From contig NZ_MLFK01000001.1 of assembly GCF_001879205.1 (NCBI RefSeq), positions 1-64,000 of the forward strand: DNA of 64,000 nucleotides, read 5' to 3'. Below are positions 18,453-26,924 of this stretch, piece by piece. The translations under genes were made by a program, and so were the position numbers. Within the stretch, counting starts at the first letter, position 1. The number at the start of each line of letters is the position of its first letter. The notes under the pieces were generated by a model. That model made no database searches. It was not told the DNA's origin and worked only from the letters and a program-made list of their open reading frames with translations. Source of the stretch: Flavobacterium johnsoniae. Its GTDB lineage: Bacteria; Bacteroidota; Bacteroidia; Flavobacteriales; Flavobacteriaceae.

Positions 18453-19724
18453 ATGACAAAAGAACGTTTAACCTCACTGGATGTGTTTAGAGGATTTACT
18501 ATTTTATTAATGACAATAGTAAATAACCCGGGAAGCTGGGCCTCTATTTATCCGCCATTAGAACATGCCGAATGGCACGGCTGTACGCCAACTGATTTAG
18601 TATTTCCATTTTTTGTCTTTATAATGGGAACTGCTATACCATTTGCAATGCCTATAAAACATTTTGACGCGGCAGTTTTTAATAAAATTTTGGTTCGTTC
18701 GATCCGAATTTTCTGTTTAGGATTGTTCTTGAGCGTTTTCAGCAGAATCCATTTATTTGGTCTCGAAGGAATTCCGTTATTAGGCGTAAGACTGGTAATT
18801 GCATTTGCAGTCGCTTATGCACTTTTAGGAAACTTTTCAATGAAAGTCAAAACGATTCTTGCTGTTGGAATTTTTATAATACTGCTTTCGTTATCATTTA
18901 GCGGCCTTGAACATTTTGAAGACACCAGAATACCAGGCGTTTTACAGCGAATTGCAATCGTCTATTTCTTCACTTCTATTCTATATCTAAAAACAAATTT
19001 AAAAACACAGCTTATCGTTGTCGCATCAATTTTAGTAATTTACTATCTTTTAATGGCTTTTGTTCCCGTTCCGGGATTTGGCCCTGCTAATTTTGACAAA
19101 GGCACCAATCTTGCGGCATGGTTAGACAATTTAGTTTTAAACGGACACTTATGGAGCGTTTCTAAAACATGGGATCCGGAAGGAATTTTAAGCACTTTAC
19201 CAGCCATTGGCACAGGAATTTTGGGAATGTATATTGGTCAGTTACTAAACTTACAGGAAAGCAAAACCGAAATTTTAAAGAAAGCTTCAATTGCCGGAAT
19301 TGTTCTATTAATCGGCGGGTTGCTTTGGAATATCATCTTCCCTATCAATAAATCGCTTTGGACCAGTTCGTATGTTTTGTATACCGCCGGAATTGCGACT
19401 TTATGCTTAACCTTATTGTATTATATAATCGACATTCAGGGTTATAAAAAATGGACAAAACTTTTTTTAATCTGGGGAGTAAACCCTATGATTGTGTTTT
19501 TCTTTTCGGGCATAATTCCGAGAGTTTTGGGTTCTATTAAAGTTCAAAATCCGGAAATTGGCGGAGAAGAAATTAGTTTTCAAACCTTAATTTATAAACA
19601 TGGAATTGCTCCGTGTTTTGAAAATCCATTGAATGCATCATTAGCTTATGCACTTTCATACGCCGTTTTTTGGTCGATAATCCTTTGGGTTTTCTACAAA
19701 AAGAAATTGATTTTTAAGGTTTAG
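18453..19724 (+). CDS. NagX/HGSNAT-like transmembrane acyltransferase (DUF5009)
   Basis: This 423 aa polytopic protein has about 10-11 membrane segments. The start SLDVFRGFTILLMTIVNNPG followed by HAEWHGCTPTDLVFPFFVFI is the signature of the heparan-alpha-glucosaminide N-acetyltransferase/NagX group. FEDTRIPGVLQRIAIVYFF is another family block, and the His in AEWHG is the expected acceptor site. Bacterial members accompany GlcNAc utilisation genes and may acetylate amino sugars across the membrane. Closing the peptidoglycan locus, it could reacylate or transport a sugar; its exact role is open. Confidence 0.85.
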   Translation: MTKERLTSLDVFRGFTILLMTIVNNPGSWASIYPPLEHAEWHGCTPTDLVFPFFVFIMGTAIPFAMPIKHFDAAVFNKILVRSIRIFCLGLFLSVFSRIHLFGLEGIPLLGVRLVIAFAVAYALLGNFSMKVKTILAVGIFIILLSLSFSGLEHFEDTRIPGVLQRIAIVYFFTSILYLKTNLKTQLIVVASILVIYYLLMAFVPVPGFGPANFDKGTNLAAWLDNLVLNGHLWSVSKTWDPEGILSTLPAIGTGILGMYIGQLLNLQESKTEILKKASIAGIVLLIGGLLWNIIFPINKSLWTSSYVLYTAGIATLCLTLLYYIIDIQGYKKWTKLFLIWGVNPMIVFFFSGIIPRVLGSIKVQNPEIGGEEISFQTLIYKHGIAPCFENPLNASLAYALSYAVFWSIILWVFYKKKLIFKV

Positions 19725-19739
19725 TTTTTTGTGTTTTTT

Positions 19740-19824
19740 TTCGCCGTTCATTCACGAATGTTCAGGAATATTTATTTTGTTAGTTATGCTTATTGAATAT
19801 TCTAGTTCGTGAATGAACGGTGAA
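19740..19824. terminator. Long stem-loop after the NagX-like gene
   Basis: TTCGCCGTTCATTCACGAA (19740-19758) pairs with 19806-19824 with one mismatch, and an inner AATATT pair extends it. It lies 15 bp after the stop codon, and an A/T-rich run follows. It is probably a terminator or a repeat-derived structure. Confidence 0.55.
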
Positions 19825-19851
19825 AATTTTTAATTAAAACTCTTTTTTTTT

Positions 19852-19937
19852 GCCACGAATTACACGAATTTTCACTAATTTTTTAATCGTTATGCATAGT
19901 AACTTTTTAATTCGTGGAAATTCGTGTAATTCGTGGC
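19852..19937. repeat. Palindromic intergenic repeat, copy A (GCCACGAATTACACGAATT family)
   Basis: An 86 bp near-palindrome has ends GCCACGAATTACACGAATTT and its complement. The centre is TAATCGTTATGCATAGTAAC. A second, right-truncated copy occurs at 20861, on the far side of the class D beta-lactamase-like gene. Confidence 0.8.
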
Positions 19938-19996
19938 AAATAAGATCAACGTTGCGTTGACTCACCACAGTGCATCTCCCATTAACAAAGATTATC

Positions 19997-20848
19997 ATGA
20001 AATTGAAACATTTTCTCGGCTTTCTATTTATCGTATTTCTCTTTTCTTGTTCGTCAAACAATAGAAAAATTAATTCTTTGTCAAGTATTGATACTGTTGA
20101 AATACGTCCTGATTTCAAAAAATATTTTGACAATTGTAATGCTGAAGGAGCGATTGCCATTTATGATAACAATAACCATAAATGGATTTTATCTGACACG
20201 ATAAATTCCCGAAAAGAAACACTTCCTGCTTCAACCTTTAAAATTATTAATTTACTTATTGCCTTAGAAACCAAAACCATTTCGAGTGAAAATGATATTG
20301 TAAAATGGCCGGGAAGCATTGATACGCTCAAATACGATAACCGACCGGATATTTATCACGATATAACGGTAAAAGAAGCTTTTGAAGTTTCGGCTGGCTG
20401 GGCATTTATAGAATTAGCTAAGAAAATTGGAAAGCAGCATTACCAAAAATACCTCAAGCTCTGCCATTATGGAAATGGCAATCTCTCGCAAAAAGAGGCT
20501 GATTTCTGGAATTTTGGTGCTTTCGGAATTTCTCCGGTTAATCAGGTTGAATTTTTGAAAAAATTGTACGAAGAAAAACTTCCATTTTCAAAACGAAACA
20601 TCGAAATCGTAAAAAGAGTCATGATAACCGAACAAAATATGGATTACACAATTCACTCTAAAACGGGCTGGACACGAGCAGACGAAATCAATACCGGCTG
20701 GTGGGTTGGTTATATCGAAAATAAAAACGGCGCTTATTTTTTTGCCACACGCCTTTTACAAGACCGAAAAGCGAATAGATCTGATTTTGGAAATTGCCGA
20801 AAGGAAATTACAAAATCTGTTTTTAGGAATTTAGGGATTATGAATTGA
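19997..20848 (+). CDS. Class D beta-lactamase-like / penicillin-binding lipoprotein
   Basis: This 283 aa protein starts at the ATG at 19997. The in-frame ATG at 19970 would add nine residues before an otherwise normal lipoprotein signal (lipobox FLFSC, Cys18). Class D (OXA) landmarks are STFK at 79-82, YGN at 158-160, FWNFGAFGISPVNQVEF, and KTG at 222-224. The SxV motif reads SAG (132-134), a change of the third residue. Class D enzymes hydrolyse beta-lactams through an acyl-serine; altered SxV members can have reduced or different activity. Two copies of an intergenic repeat flank the gene. Whether it gives resistance cannot be told from the sequence. Confidence 0.82.
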   Translation: MKLKHFLGFLFIVFLFSCSSNNRKINSLSSIDTVEIRPDFKKYFDNCNAEGAIAIYDNNNHKWILSDTINSRKETLPASTFKIINLLIALETKTISSENDIVKWPGSIDTLKYDNRPDIYHDITVKEAFEVSAGWAFIELAKKIGKQHYQKYLKLCHYGNGNLSQKEADFWNFGAFGISPVNQVEFLKKLYEEKLPFSKRNIEIVKRVMITEQNMDYTIHSKTGWTRADEINTGWWVGYIENKNGAYFFATRLLQDRKANRSDFGNCRKEITKSVFRNLGIMN

Positions 20849-20860
20849 AAAGTTTTTTTA

Positions 20861-20925
20861 GCCACGAATTACACGAATTTTCACTAATTTTTTAATCGTT
20901 ATTCATAGTAACATTTTAATTCATG
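20861..20925. repeat. Palindromic intergenic repeat, copy B (right end truncated)
   Basis: GCCACGAATTACACGAATTT and the following 45 bases match copy A at 19852 with few changes (for example GTTATTCATAG for GTTATGCATAG). The match stops around TTAATTCATG, so the closing arm is lost. Confidence 0.75.
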
Positions 20926-20936
20926 ACGAAAAAACA

Positions 20937-20972
20937 AAAAGGGAAGACATTAAAAAAAATGTCTTCCCTTTT
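20937..20972. terminator. Bidirectional terminator between convergent genes
   Basis: AAAAGGGAAGACAT (20937-20950) pairs perfectly with ATGTCTTCCCTTTT (20959-20972) around an A8 loop. It serves the beta-lactamase-like gene (plus) and the TonB receptor gene (minus). Confidence 0.85.
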
Positions 20973-20991
20973 ATATAACAACCTTTATAAT

Positions 20992-22857
20992 TTAAAAACT
21001 CACAAATTTTACTCCCGCACTAAACCATCTTGACGGCAGAGGAAATGCTCCAACCTCAAAATAAGTTGTATTGAAGATGTTTTGCGCATCTACAAAAAAT
21101 GTAAATTTCTTAACTGACTGGCTTACTCTAAAGTCATTGATCCAATAAGACGCGCCGGTAACTCTTTCGTTAAATCGAGTAGCAAATAAAACGGAGAAAT
21201 CTTTATGTTGAAAATCAATTGTATTGGTAATTTGATGTTTTAAAGACGAAATCAAATACTTAGAAAACGGTTCAGAACGCGTGTCCTTAAATTTAGAATC
21301 TAAATAAGAATAACCCAGCATAAAATTCAATTTAGAATCTGATGATAAATCAATTCTGTATGTACCTCTCATATTGATTCCGTTTGTGATCAAATCGCCG
21401 TAATTTTGACTCTGCCACGGCACTGTAGTTGTCATACGAGTCCAGTCGATATAATTGCTGATTTCTCTGTAAAAATAGTTCACATTAAGATTTAAAGATT
21501 TTCTGTTGAATTTAAATCCAAACTCACTTTGAAAAGCATTTTCAGAATCCAGATCAGGATTTCCAATATTCCCCGGACGCTGATTCAGATATAAATCTGT
21601 AAAAGAAGGAATTCTTTGGCTTGTACCAATATTTCCAATAATCTTAAATTCTTCTGTCAGTTCGTAACTTGCATCGATACCAGGATAAATCTGCCATTTA
21701 TAATCTGAATTGTAGTTTAAATACGTACCCACATTCACATTTAATTTTTCAAACAAATACGTTCTGTATTCTGCGTAAATTCCAACATTCTCGCGATCGT
21801 GATCTCCAATATTAGACGAATGAATATCTTCATTTCTAAATTCGGCACCAAAACCAATTTCGCCGTTTTCTGTTTTAATAGATGAGTTCAATTCTGCCGC
21901 AATCGAATTGGTATAATGCTGGCTTCTTCCCACATTTAAGTTGTTATTCCCTAAATATCTATAGTCGTCATAATTATAGCGGTAAGTTATTCTCGGCATT
22001 ATTTTCCATCTTTCTGTAATAGCATGTTTTGACTGAATATTGGCAAATGTAGTCTGAACTATTTCAGTAGAATTTCGATCGCCCGGAGCTGCGTAAAATC
22101 CGTTTGCTCCAAATCCGTTTTTTACATATCCAAAAGAACCTAAAATTTCATTAGAATCATTTATTTGAACATTTCCCTGATATAATAATTTATTATTTTC
22201 GAATCCGGTATTGTAACGGTATCCGTTGCTTTTATCATGCGATGCAAAAATAGAATGCTGTTGTTTTTCTTTTCCTAAAACAGCTCCAACCTGAATCCCG
22301 CCTCCGTAAAAAGTATCGCCGGTATCCTGAGTATCTTTTTCAAAATTAGAACCTGCATAAGTGCTTACCAAAAATCCGGAATCGGTTGGTTTTTTAGTGA
22401 TAATATTAATTGCTCCTGTTAAACTGTTGATTCCAAAAATTCTTGCAGCCGGACCACGCAAAACTTCAATTCTTTCAATAACTTCTACCGGAAGTGGCAG
22501 ATTAAGCATATTATGAGCCGTCTGCGAATCAATAATTTTCGCTCCGTTCAGCAAAACCACCGTCTGCTCGAAGCTTCCTCCGTCAACACTTACATCCGCC
22601 TGACCGCCAAAAGGGCCTCTTTGTCTAATGTCTACTCCATTTGCATATTGTAATACTTCCTGTAGAGTTCTTCCCGGTAACTTTTTTATTGCTTCGCTAT
22701 TGATTACGTATACGTTTCTGTTTTGTTTAGAAATTGGAGTACTTAAACGGTTTTCGTTAATAATCACTTCGTCAATTTCTATGATAGAATCCCTTTTGGT
22801 TTGGGCATAAAAATTTGTGCACATCAAAGTAAAGACGGCAAAATAGATTTTTTTCAT
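20992..22857 (-). CDS. TonB-dependent outer-membrane receptor (BtuB-like size)
   Basis: This 621 aa protein has a signal peptide ending near FYAQ. It has a short TonB-box region (IIEIDEVIINENRLSTPIS), a plug with LPGRTLQEVLQYANGVDIRQ, SVDGGSFEQTVVLLNGAKII and IERIEVLRGPAARIFGINSL, and a 22-strand-type barrel ending in VKFVSF. The size and plug resemble vitamin or siderophore receptors rather than SusC. No ligand can be read. It is divergent from a MocR/PdxR regulator 66 bp away, so a cofactor such as a B6 vitamer or another amine is conceivable (hypothesis). Confidence 0.9.
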   Translation of the reverse strand: MKKIYFAVFTLMCTNFYAQTKRDSIIEIDEVIINENRLSTPISKQNRNVYVINSEAIKKLPGRTLQEVLQYANGVDIRQRGPFGGQADVSVDGGSFEQTVVLLNGAKIIDSQTAHNMLNLPLPVEVIERIEVLRGPAARIFGINSLTGAINIITKKPTDSGFLVSTYAGSNFEKDTQDTGDTFYGGGIQVGAVLGKEKQQHSIFASHDKSNGYRYNTGFENNKLLYQGNVQINDSNEILGSFGYVKNGFGANGFYAAPGDRNSTEIVQTTFANIQSKHAITERWKIMPRITYRYNYDDYRYLGNNNLNVGRSQHYTNSIAAELNSSIKTENGEIGFGAEFRNEDIHSSNIGDHDRENVGIYAEYRTYLFEKLNVNVGTYLNYNSDYKWQIYPGIDASYELTEEFKIIGNIGTSQRIPSFTDLYLNQRPGNIGNPDLDSENAFQSEFGFKFNRKSLNLNVNYFYREISNYIDWTRMTTTVPWQSQNYGDLITNGINMRGTYRIDLSSDSKLNFMLGYSYLDSKFKDTRSEPFSKYLISSLKHQITNTIDFQHKDFSVLFATRFNERVTGASYWINDFRVSQSVKKFTFFVDAQNIFNTTYFEVGAFPLPSRWFSAGVKFVSF

Positions 22858-22875
22858 TTTGGTTTAAAATTTTTG

Positions 22876-22904
22876 CAAAAGTAGTATCTTGCCGTACTAA
22901 TCAA
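22876..22904 (-). promoter_or_regulatory. Putative promoter of the TonB receptor gene
   Basis: On the minus strand TTG (22904-22902) and TACTTTTG (22883-22876) are 18 bp apart, fitting the Bacteroidota TTG/TAnnTTTG promoter. The box lies 18 bp before the ATG. The GTACTAATCAAGTATAC region between the divergent genes is partly palindromic and could be a MocR site. Confidence 0.55.
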
Positions 22905-22923
22905 GTATACCAGTTTTGTAATT

Positions 22924-24405
22924 ATGAGTAGTCCGGTTGAAATTCCTTTTAAAAGCTTTATTCAGCTTAAGCCAGAACAAAGCACAGCTATTTATCTGCA
23001 AATCGTTTTTGAATTTATAAAAGCGATACAAACCGGATTTCTTCCCGAAGGAACAAAACTTCCGGGCACACGTATATTATGCAAATTACTTTCTGTAAAC
23101 AGAAACACCCTAATCAAAGCTTTTCAGGATCTGGAATCGCAGGGATGGATTGAAACGCTTCCAAACAAAGGCACTTTTATATTGTCTCAGCATAAACAAA
23201 AGAGCAAAGAAGAGTTTATCGTAACTCCAAACCAAAATGCCTCAGAAATTAATACCGGTTTTACTTTCAAACGTTCTGCCATACTCGAAAATCCAACAGA
23301 AACCAGTACTCTTCCCTATCAATTTAATGACGGTCTGCCTGATTTGAGATTGGTTCAAAATGAAATTTTAGCCCGATTGTATGTTTCTAAACTAAAAAGA
23401 CAGAAAACTTCTAAAACTTACGAGCAAATTCAGATACAATCGCATTTGAATTTTAAAACCCATTTTTCCAACTATTTAAATCTTACGCGAGGCCTTAGAA
23501 TTTCCACTTCCAGCCTGCTCACTACCAGCAGTCATGAAATTAGTTTGTATGTAGTTACCAAAGCTCTTATTTCTCCAGGCGATAAAGTCGTGGTGGCTTC
23601 TCCGGGTTATTTTATTTCTAATATGACTTTGACCAATACCGGAGCGCAGATTATTACAATACCGGTAGATAAGGACGGAATTGACACAAATCGTTTAAAA
23701 GAAATTTGCAAAGAATCGGAAATAAGGGCGTTGTACCTTACTTCTAATTATCATTATCCCACTACAATTACACTTAGTGCCAAAAGGCGAATGGAGATTC
23801 TTGAATTGGCAAATCAATACGGATTTGTTATTTTAGAAGATGATTATGATTTCGATTTTCATTACGACAATAATCCCATTTTGCCATTAGCCGCTTTCGA
23901 TTCTCACCAAAAGGTGGTTTATATAGGATCATTTGGAAAATCACTTCCTTCGGGATTTAGTTATGGTTTTGTAGCTGCTTCGCCTGAATTTATAACGGAG
24001 TTAGAAAAACACCAGAATATTTTAGAACCCGGAATTGATGTGATTAAAGAGCAGGTTTTAACCGAATGGATTAATGAAGGCGAAGTGCATCGGCTTTCAA
24101 AAAAAAATAAAAAAATATATAAAGAACGCCGGGATTATTTTGTTTCCTTATTAAATGAAAAATTAAGCGCTAAAATTAAATTTAAAGTACCACTGAGAGG
24201 TTTAGCCGTTTGGATTGAATGGCTCGACAAGTTTAATTTAATAACGCTTCAAAAAGAATGTGCCGCTAACGGATTGTTTCTACCCAAAACTATTTTATAC
24301 CAAACCAAAGATCTGACCGCTACACGACTAGGATTTGGACATTTAGAAAAAGAAGAAATGGAAAAAGCTGTAGCTATTTTATGTCAATCCATTGATGGGA
24401 TTTAA
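22924..24405 (+). CDS. MocR/PdxR-type regulator (GntR wHTH fused to PLP aminotransferase-like domain)
   Basis: This 493 aa protein has an N-terminal GntR winged helix (TAIYLQIVFEFIKAIQTGFL, LPGTRILCKLLSVNRNTLIK). From about 110 it carries a fold-type I aminotransferase domain: YLTSNYHYPTT, ILEDDYDFDFHY, and the PLP lysine in YIGSFGKSLPSG at Lys339. MocR proteins bind PLP and sense amines or vitamin B6; PdxR-like members control PLP synthesis. It starts 66 bp from the divergent TonB receptor gene, its likely target. No pdx genes are nearby. Confidence 0.9.
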   Translation: MSSPVEIPFKSFIQLKPEQSTAIYLQIVFEFIKAIQTGFLPEGTKLPGTRILCKLLSVNRNTLIKAFQDLESQGWIETLPNKGTFILSQHKQKSKEEFIVTPNQNASEINTGFTFKRSAILENPTETSTLPYQFNDGLPDLRLVQNEILARLYVSKLKRQKTSKTYEQIQIQSHLNFKTHFSNYLNLTRGLRISTSSLLTTSSHEISLYVVTKALISPGDKVVVASPGYFISNMTLTNTGAQIITIPVDKDGIDTNRLKEICKESEIRALYLTSNYHYPTTITLSAKRRMEILELANQYGFVILEDDYDFDFHYDNNPILPLAAFDSHQKVVYIGSFGKSLPSGFSYGFVAASPEFITELEKHQNILEPGIDVIKEQVLTEWINEGEVHRLSKKNKKIYKERRDYFVSLLNEKLSAKIKFKVPLRGLAVWIEWLDKFNLITLQKECAANGLFLPKTILYQTKDLTATRLGFGHLEKEEMEKAVAILCQSIDGI

Positions 24406-24546
24406 ATACACTGCTTAAATTCGCTTTTTACAGCTATAAAAGATAACGAATCAGACTATTATATAATAACAAGTAATATATTAGTACATTTAATATTAAT
24501 ATAAGAAAATCTGCATAATTTTAGTTTTTTATTAAAATTTAATACA

Positions 24547-24554
24547 TACTTTTG
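24547..24554 (+). promoter_or_regulatory. Putative -7 box of the LRR lipoprotein gene
   Basis: TACTTTTG matches TAnnTTTG, 32 bp before the ATG at 24587. The upstream -33 region is AT-rich without a clear TTG. Confidence 0.45.
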
Positions 24555-24586
24555 GGAAAATACTTATTAATATTAAACCATAAACT

Positions 24587-25549
24587 ATGAAAAAAATTTT
24601 AATGTTAGCCCTTGCGCTAAACCTTGCTGCGTGCTCAAATGACAACAGTGAATCGACTTCTAATGAATTTTCAAAAGAGAAAGAAAGTACTTTTAATCCT
24701 GATCCTACTCCATCAGATTATGCAAAAGCTAAGTATGCGAGTTTCATCGAAAATCAAAAAGAATTAGCCGACAACGGAACTAAAAAAACAGCAGCAGTTT
24801 GGGTTAACACTTATGTTCCAAATGCCAATTTTAGAGCGAGATTAATTAGTATTGGAGCTGGTCAGGAAGATGCAAATCCTAGTGACAGCAATATTGATAT
24901 TGATAAATCACGCGGTGGTTTATTTTTAGACAATGCCGGTATAACTGATCTTACAGGAATTCAGGCTTTTACTTCTTTGGTACAATTAATTGTGAGCAAC
25001 AATCAATTGACAACTTTAAATGTATCTGCCTTGACTAACTTAACCTGGATTGAATGCCAAAATAATCAATTGGCTACTTTAAATTTAAGTGCAAATACAA
25101 AATTGTATCAGGTATGGTGCCAAAATAATGGAATGACAAATTTGACCCTTCCTGCTTCTACCACTACACTTTGGGGTGTTTGGTGTTATGGAAACCAATT
25201 AGCAACTTTAAACTTAAATGGAAATAATAAAATTACCGATTTATTCTGCCAGACTAATCTTTTGACAACATTGACTTTGGCTCCATTAACAGAATTGAAA
25301 CAAACAAATGTTTCTGCTAATAAATGGACTTCATTAAACTACGATGCAAATTCAAAACTTACAATGTTATGGATTACTAATTGCTCGTTACTAACGGATA
25401 TCAGCATAAAAAATGGAAATAATGCTGCGATTACAAACCAAAGTTTCCAGTCGAACATAAAATCTCCTAAAATACACGTTGATGCCGCTTTCCTGCCAAA
25501 TGCTAACACCTTATGGCCAAACAAAGGAACTTCAACTTATATATTGTAA
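24587..25549 (+). CDS. Leucine-rich-repeat lipoprotein
   Basis: This 320 aa protein has a short lipoprotein signal (lipobox LNLAAC, Cys16). After a spacer it carries about seven irregular LRR units of 20-23 residues from residue 105: LVQLIVSNNQLTTLNVSALT, then units with NNQLATLNL, NNGMTNLTL, GNQLATLNL and TNLLTTLTL. Several units place Trp and Cys at fixed points (WIECQNN, VWCQNN, VWCYGN). LRR proteins bind proteins or polymers; the surface anchor suggests binding outside the cell. It is a single-gene unit with a terminator after it. The function is unknown. Confidence 0.82.
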   Translation: MKKILMLALALNLAACSNDNSESTSNEFSKEKESTFNPDPTPSDYAKAKYASFIENQKELADNGTKKTAAVWVNTYVPNANFRARLISIGAGQEDANPSDSNIDIDKSRGGLFLDNAGITDLTGIQAFTSLVQLIVSNNQLTTLNVSALTNLTWIECQNNQLATLNLSANTKLYQVWCQNNGMTNLTLPASTTTLWGVWCYGNQLATLNLNGNNKITDLFCQTNLLTTLTLAPLTELKQTNVSANKWTSLNYDANSKLTMLWITNCSLLTDISIKNGNNAAITNQSFQSNIKSPKIHVDAAFLPNANTLWPNKGTSTYIL

Positions 25550-25626
25550 ATTGTAATATAGTGAAGGTAGATTGTAAATGGGGAAACAGGAAACCTGAAA
25601 CTTGAAATACAAGATGCAAATAAGTA

Positions 25627-25652
25627 AAATCTCCAGTTTAGACTGGAGATTT
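25627..25652. terminator. Bidirectional terminator between convergent genes
   Basis: AAATCTCCAGT pairs perfectly with ACTGGAGATTT around a 4 nt loop, and T7 follows on the plus strand. It closes the LRR gene and the MFS gene. Confidence 0.88.
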
Positions 25653-25663
25653 TTTTATATAAA

Positions 25664-26860
25664 TTAGGCGTTATGTTTTAAGCGATATTTATTGAAAACG
25701 ATAAAAACAATTCCAACAATTAAGAGTAAAGAAACATTGGCTAATCCTAACAAAAACTGACTTTTAACGGCGTATAAATTCACAAAAAGATAACTAAAAA
25801 GAGCACTAACCATATAAGCTCCTCCGCCTGTTAATCCGCTGGAAACTCCGGCATTTTTTGAAAATCGGCTTAAACAAAAACCCAGGATAATATTATATAT
25901 AAAACCACCGCAGATATTTAACCCCATTGTAAAGGCAACTAAAGTGTAAATATTACTTTCAAAAGAAGAAGTAAAAATCATCAGCAAAACCAAAATCAGC
26001 TGAATGATTATGGCTGTTCCGACTTTTTTTGCCAAAGGTTTTTTGATCAGAGATTTTGCAGTAATACCGCCAATCATAACTGATAATCCAGATAATAAAG
26101 CACTATATCCTGTTGTTATGGCCGAATAACCAAAGATCCGTTCTATTATAAAAGGACTTGATAAATTGAACATTATAACTATTGCAAAAGTGATTCCGAG
26201 AATGACGAATCCTAACGTAAAATCGGCAGATTTAAGCATATTAGAATAGGTTTCTGAAATAGATTTTAATTTAAACGGATGGGTTTCTTTAATCGTTTCT
26301 CCGCTATAGCGAAGTTCTAAAAGCAGAATTAGAAATGATAACAGCCCGAGGAAATAAAAGTTGGATTTCCATCCAAAGCTATGCTCTAAATAGCCTCCTA
26401 AAAACGGAGCTATAATAGGTGCGCTCGCCCAAATGATAGAAAACAAACTGATATAACTTTTTAATTTGTCACCTTTAAATAAATCTACAAAATATGCTCG
26501 TTTTGCAATTACAATAAAAGCAATTGCAATTCCCTGAACAATACGCATGGCATATATTACGTAAATATCCGGAACAAGTGCGATAACGAAACTGGATAAT
26601 GAAAATACTGCAAGTGATGCAATATTGATTTTAAATCGTCCAAAGCTGTCTAATATGCTCCCAATAAAAATCTGGCTTATACCCAGACTAAACATAAAAA
26701 ACACTAATGTAAGCTGCACAGCCGAAGCCGAAACATTTAAATCTTTTGCCATTGCCGGAAGCGACGGCAGGTAAACATCAGTCGCAAAACCGGATAACGG
26801 AATTAAGGCCAAAGCCAATATGGTACTGAATCCTTTATGATCCTCTTTTAAATTTCTCAT
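25664..26860 (-). CDS. MFS drug-efflux transporter (Bcr/CflA-like)
   Basis: This 398 aa protein has 12 hydrophobic segments. PLSGFATDVYLPSLPAMAKD near the start is the signature of Bcr/CflA-type drug:H+ antiporters, and SLGISQIFIGSILDSFGRF is the MFS loop 2-3 motif. It likely exports a toxic compound through the inner membrane. It is preceded on the same strand by a TetR gene 64 bp away, and a TetR-like palindrome lies between the two genes, so local repression is probable. Confidence 0.9.
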   Translation of the reverse strand: MRNLKEDHKGFSTILALALIPLSGFATDVYLPSLPAMAKDLNVSASAVQLTLVFFMFSLGISQIFIGSILDSFGRFKINIASLAVFSLSSFVIALVPDIYVIYAMRIVQGIAIAFIVIAKRAYFVDLFKGDKLKSYISLFSIIWASAPIIAPFLGGYLEHSFGWKSNFYFLGLLSFLILLLELRYSGETIKETHPFKLKSISETYSNMLKSADFTLGFVILGITFAIVIMFNLSSPFIIERIFGYSAITTGYSALLSGLSVMIGGITAKSLIKKPLAKKVGTAIIIQLILVLLMIFTSSFESNIYTLVAFTMGLNICGGFIYNIILGFCLSRFSKNAGVSSGLTGGGAYMVSALFSYLFVNLYAVKSQFLLGLANVSLLLIVGIVFIVFNKYRLKHNA

Positions 26861-26887
26861 TCTTTTTAAAAATTAATTATTACAAAA

Positions 26888-26903
26888 TAGACCGTTCGGT
26901 CTA
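26888..26903. promoter_or_regulatory. TetR operator before the MFS gene
   Basis: TAGACCGTTCGGTCTA is a perfect 16 bp palindrome, 28 bp before the MFS start. It differs from the palindrome before tetR (TAGACCGATCGGTCTA) only in the two centre bases. Confidence 0.75.
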
Positions 26904-26924
26904 AAATATTTTAAAAAAAATATG

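Noticed and set aside
19834..20160. Minus-strand 108-codon frame overlapping the class D beta-lactamase-like gene
   Set aside because: It is driven by the palindromic repeat and by sequence antisense to the gene; there is no coding signature.
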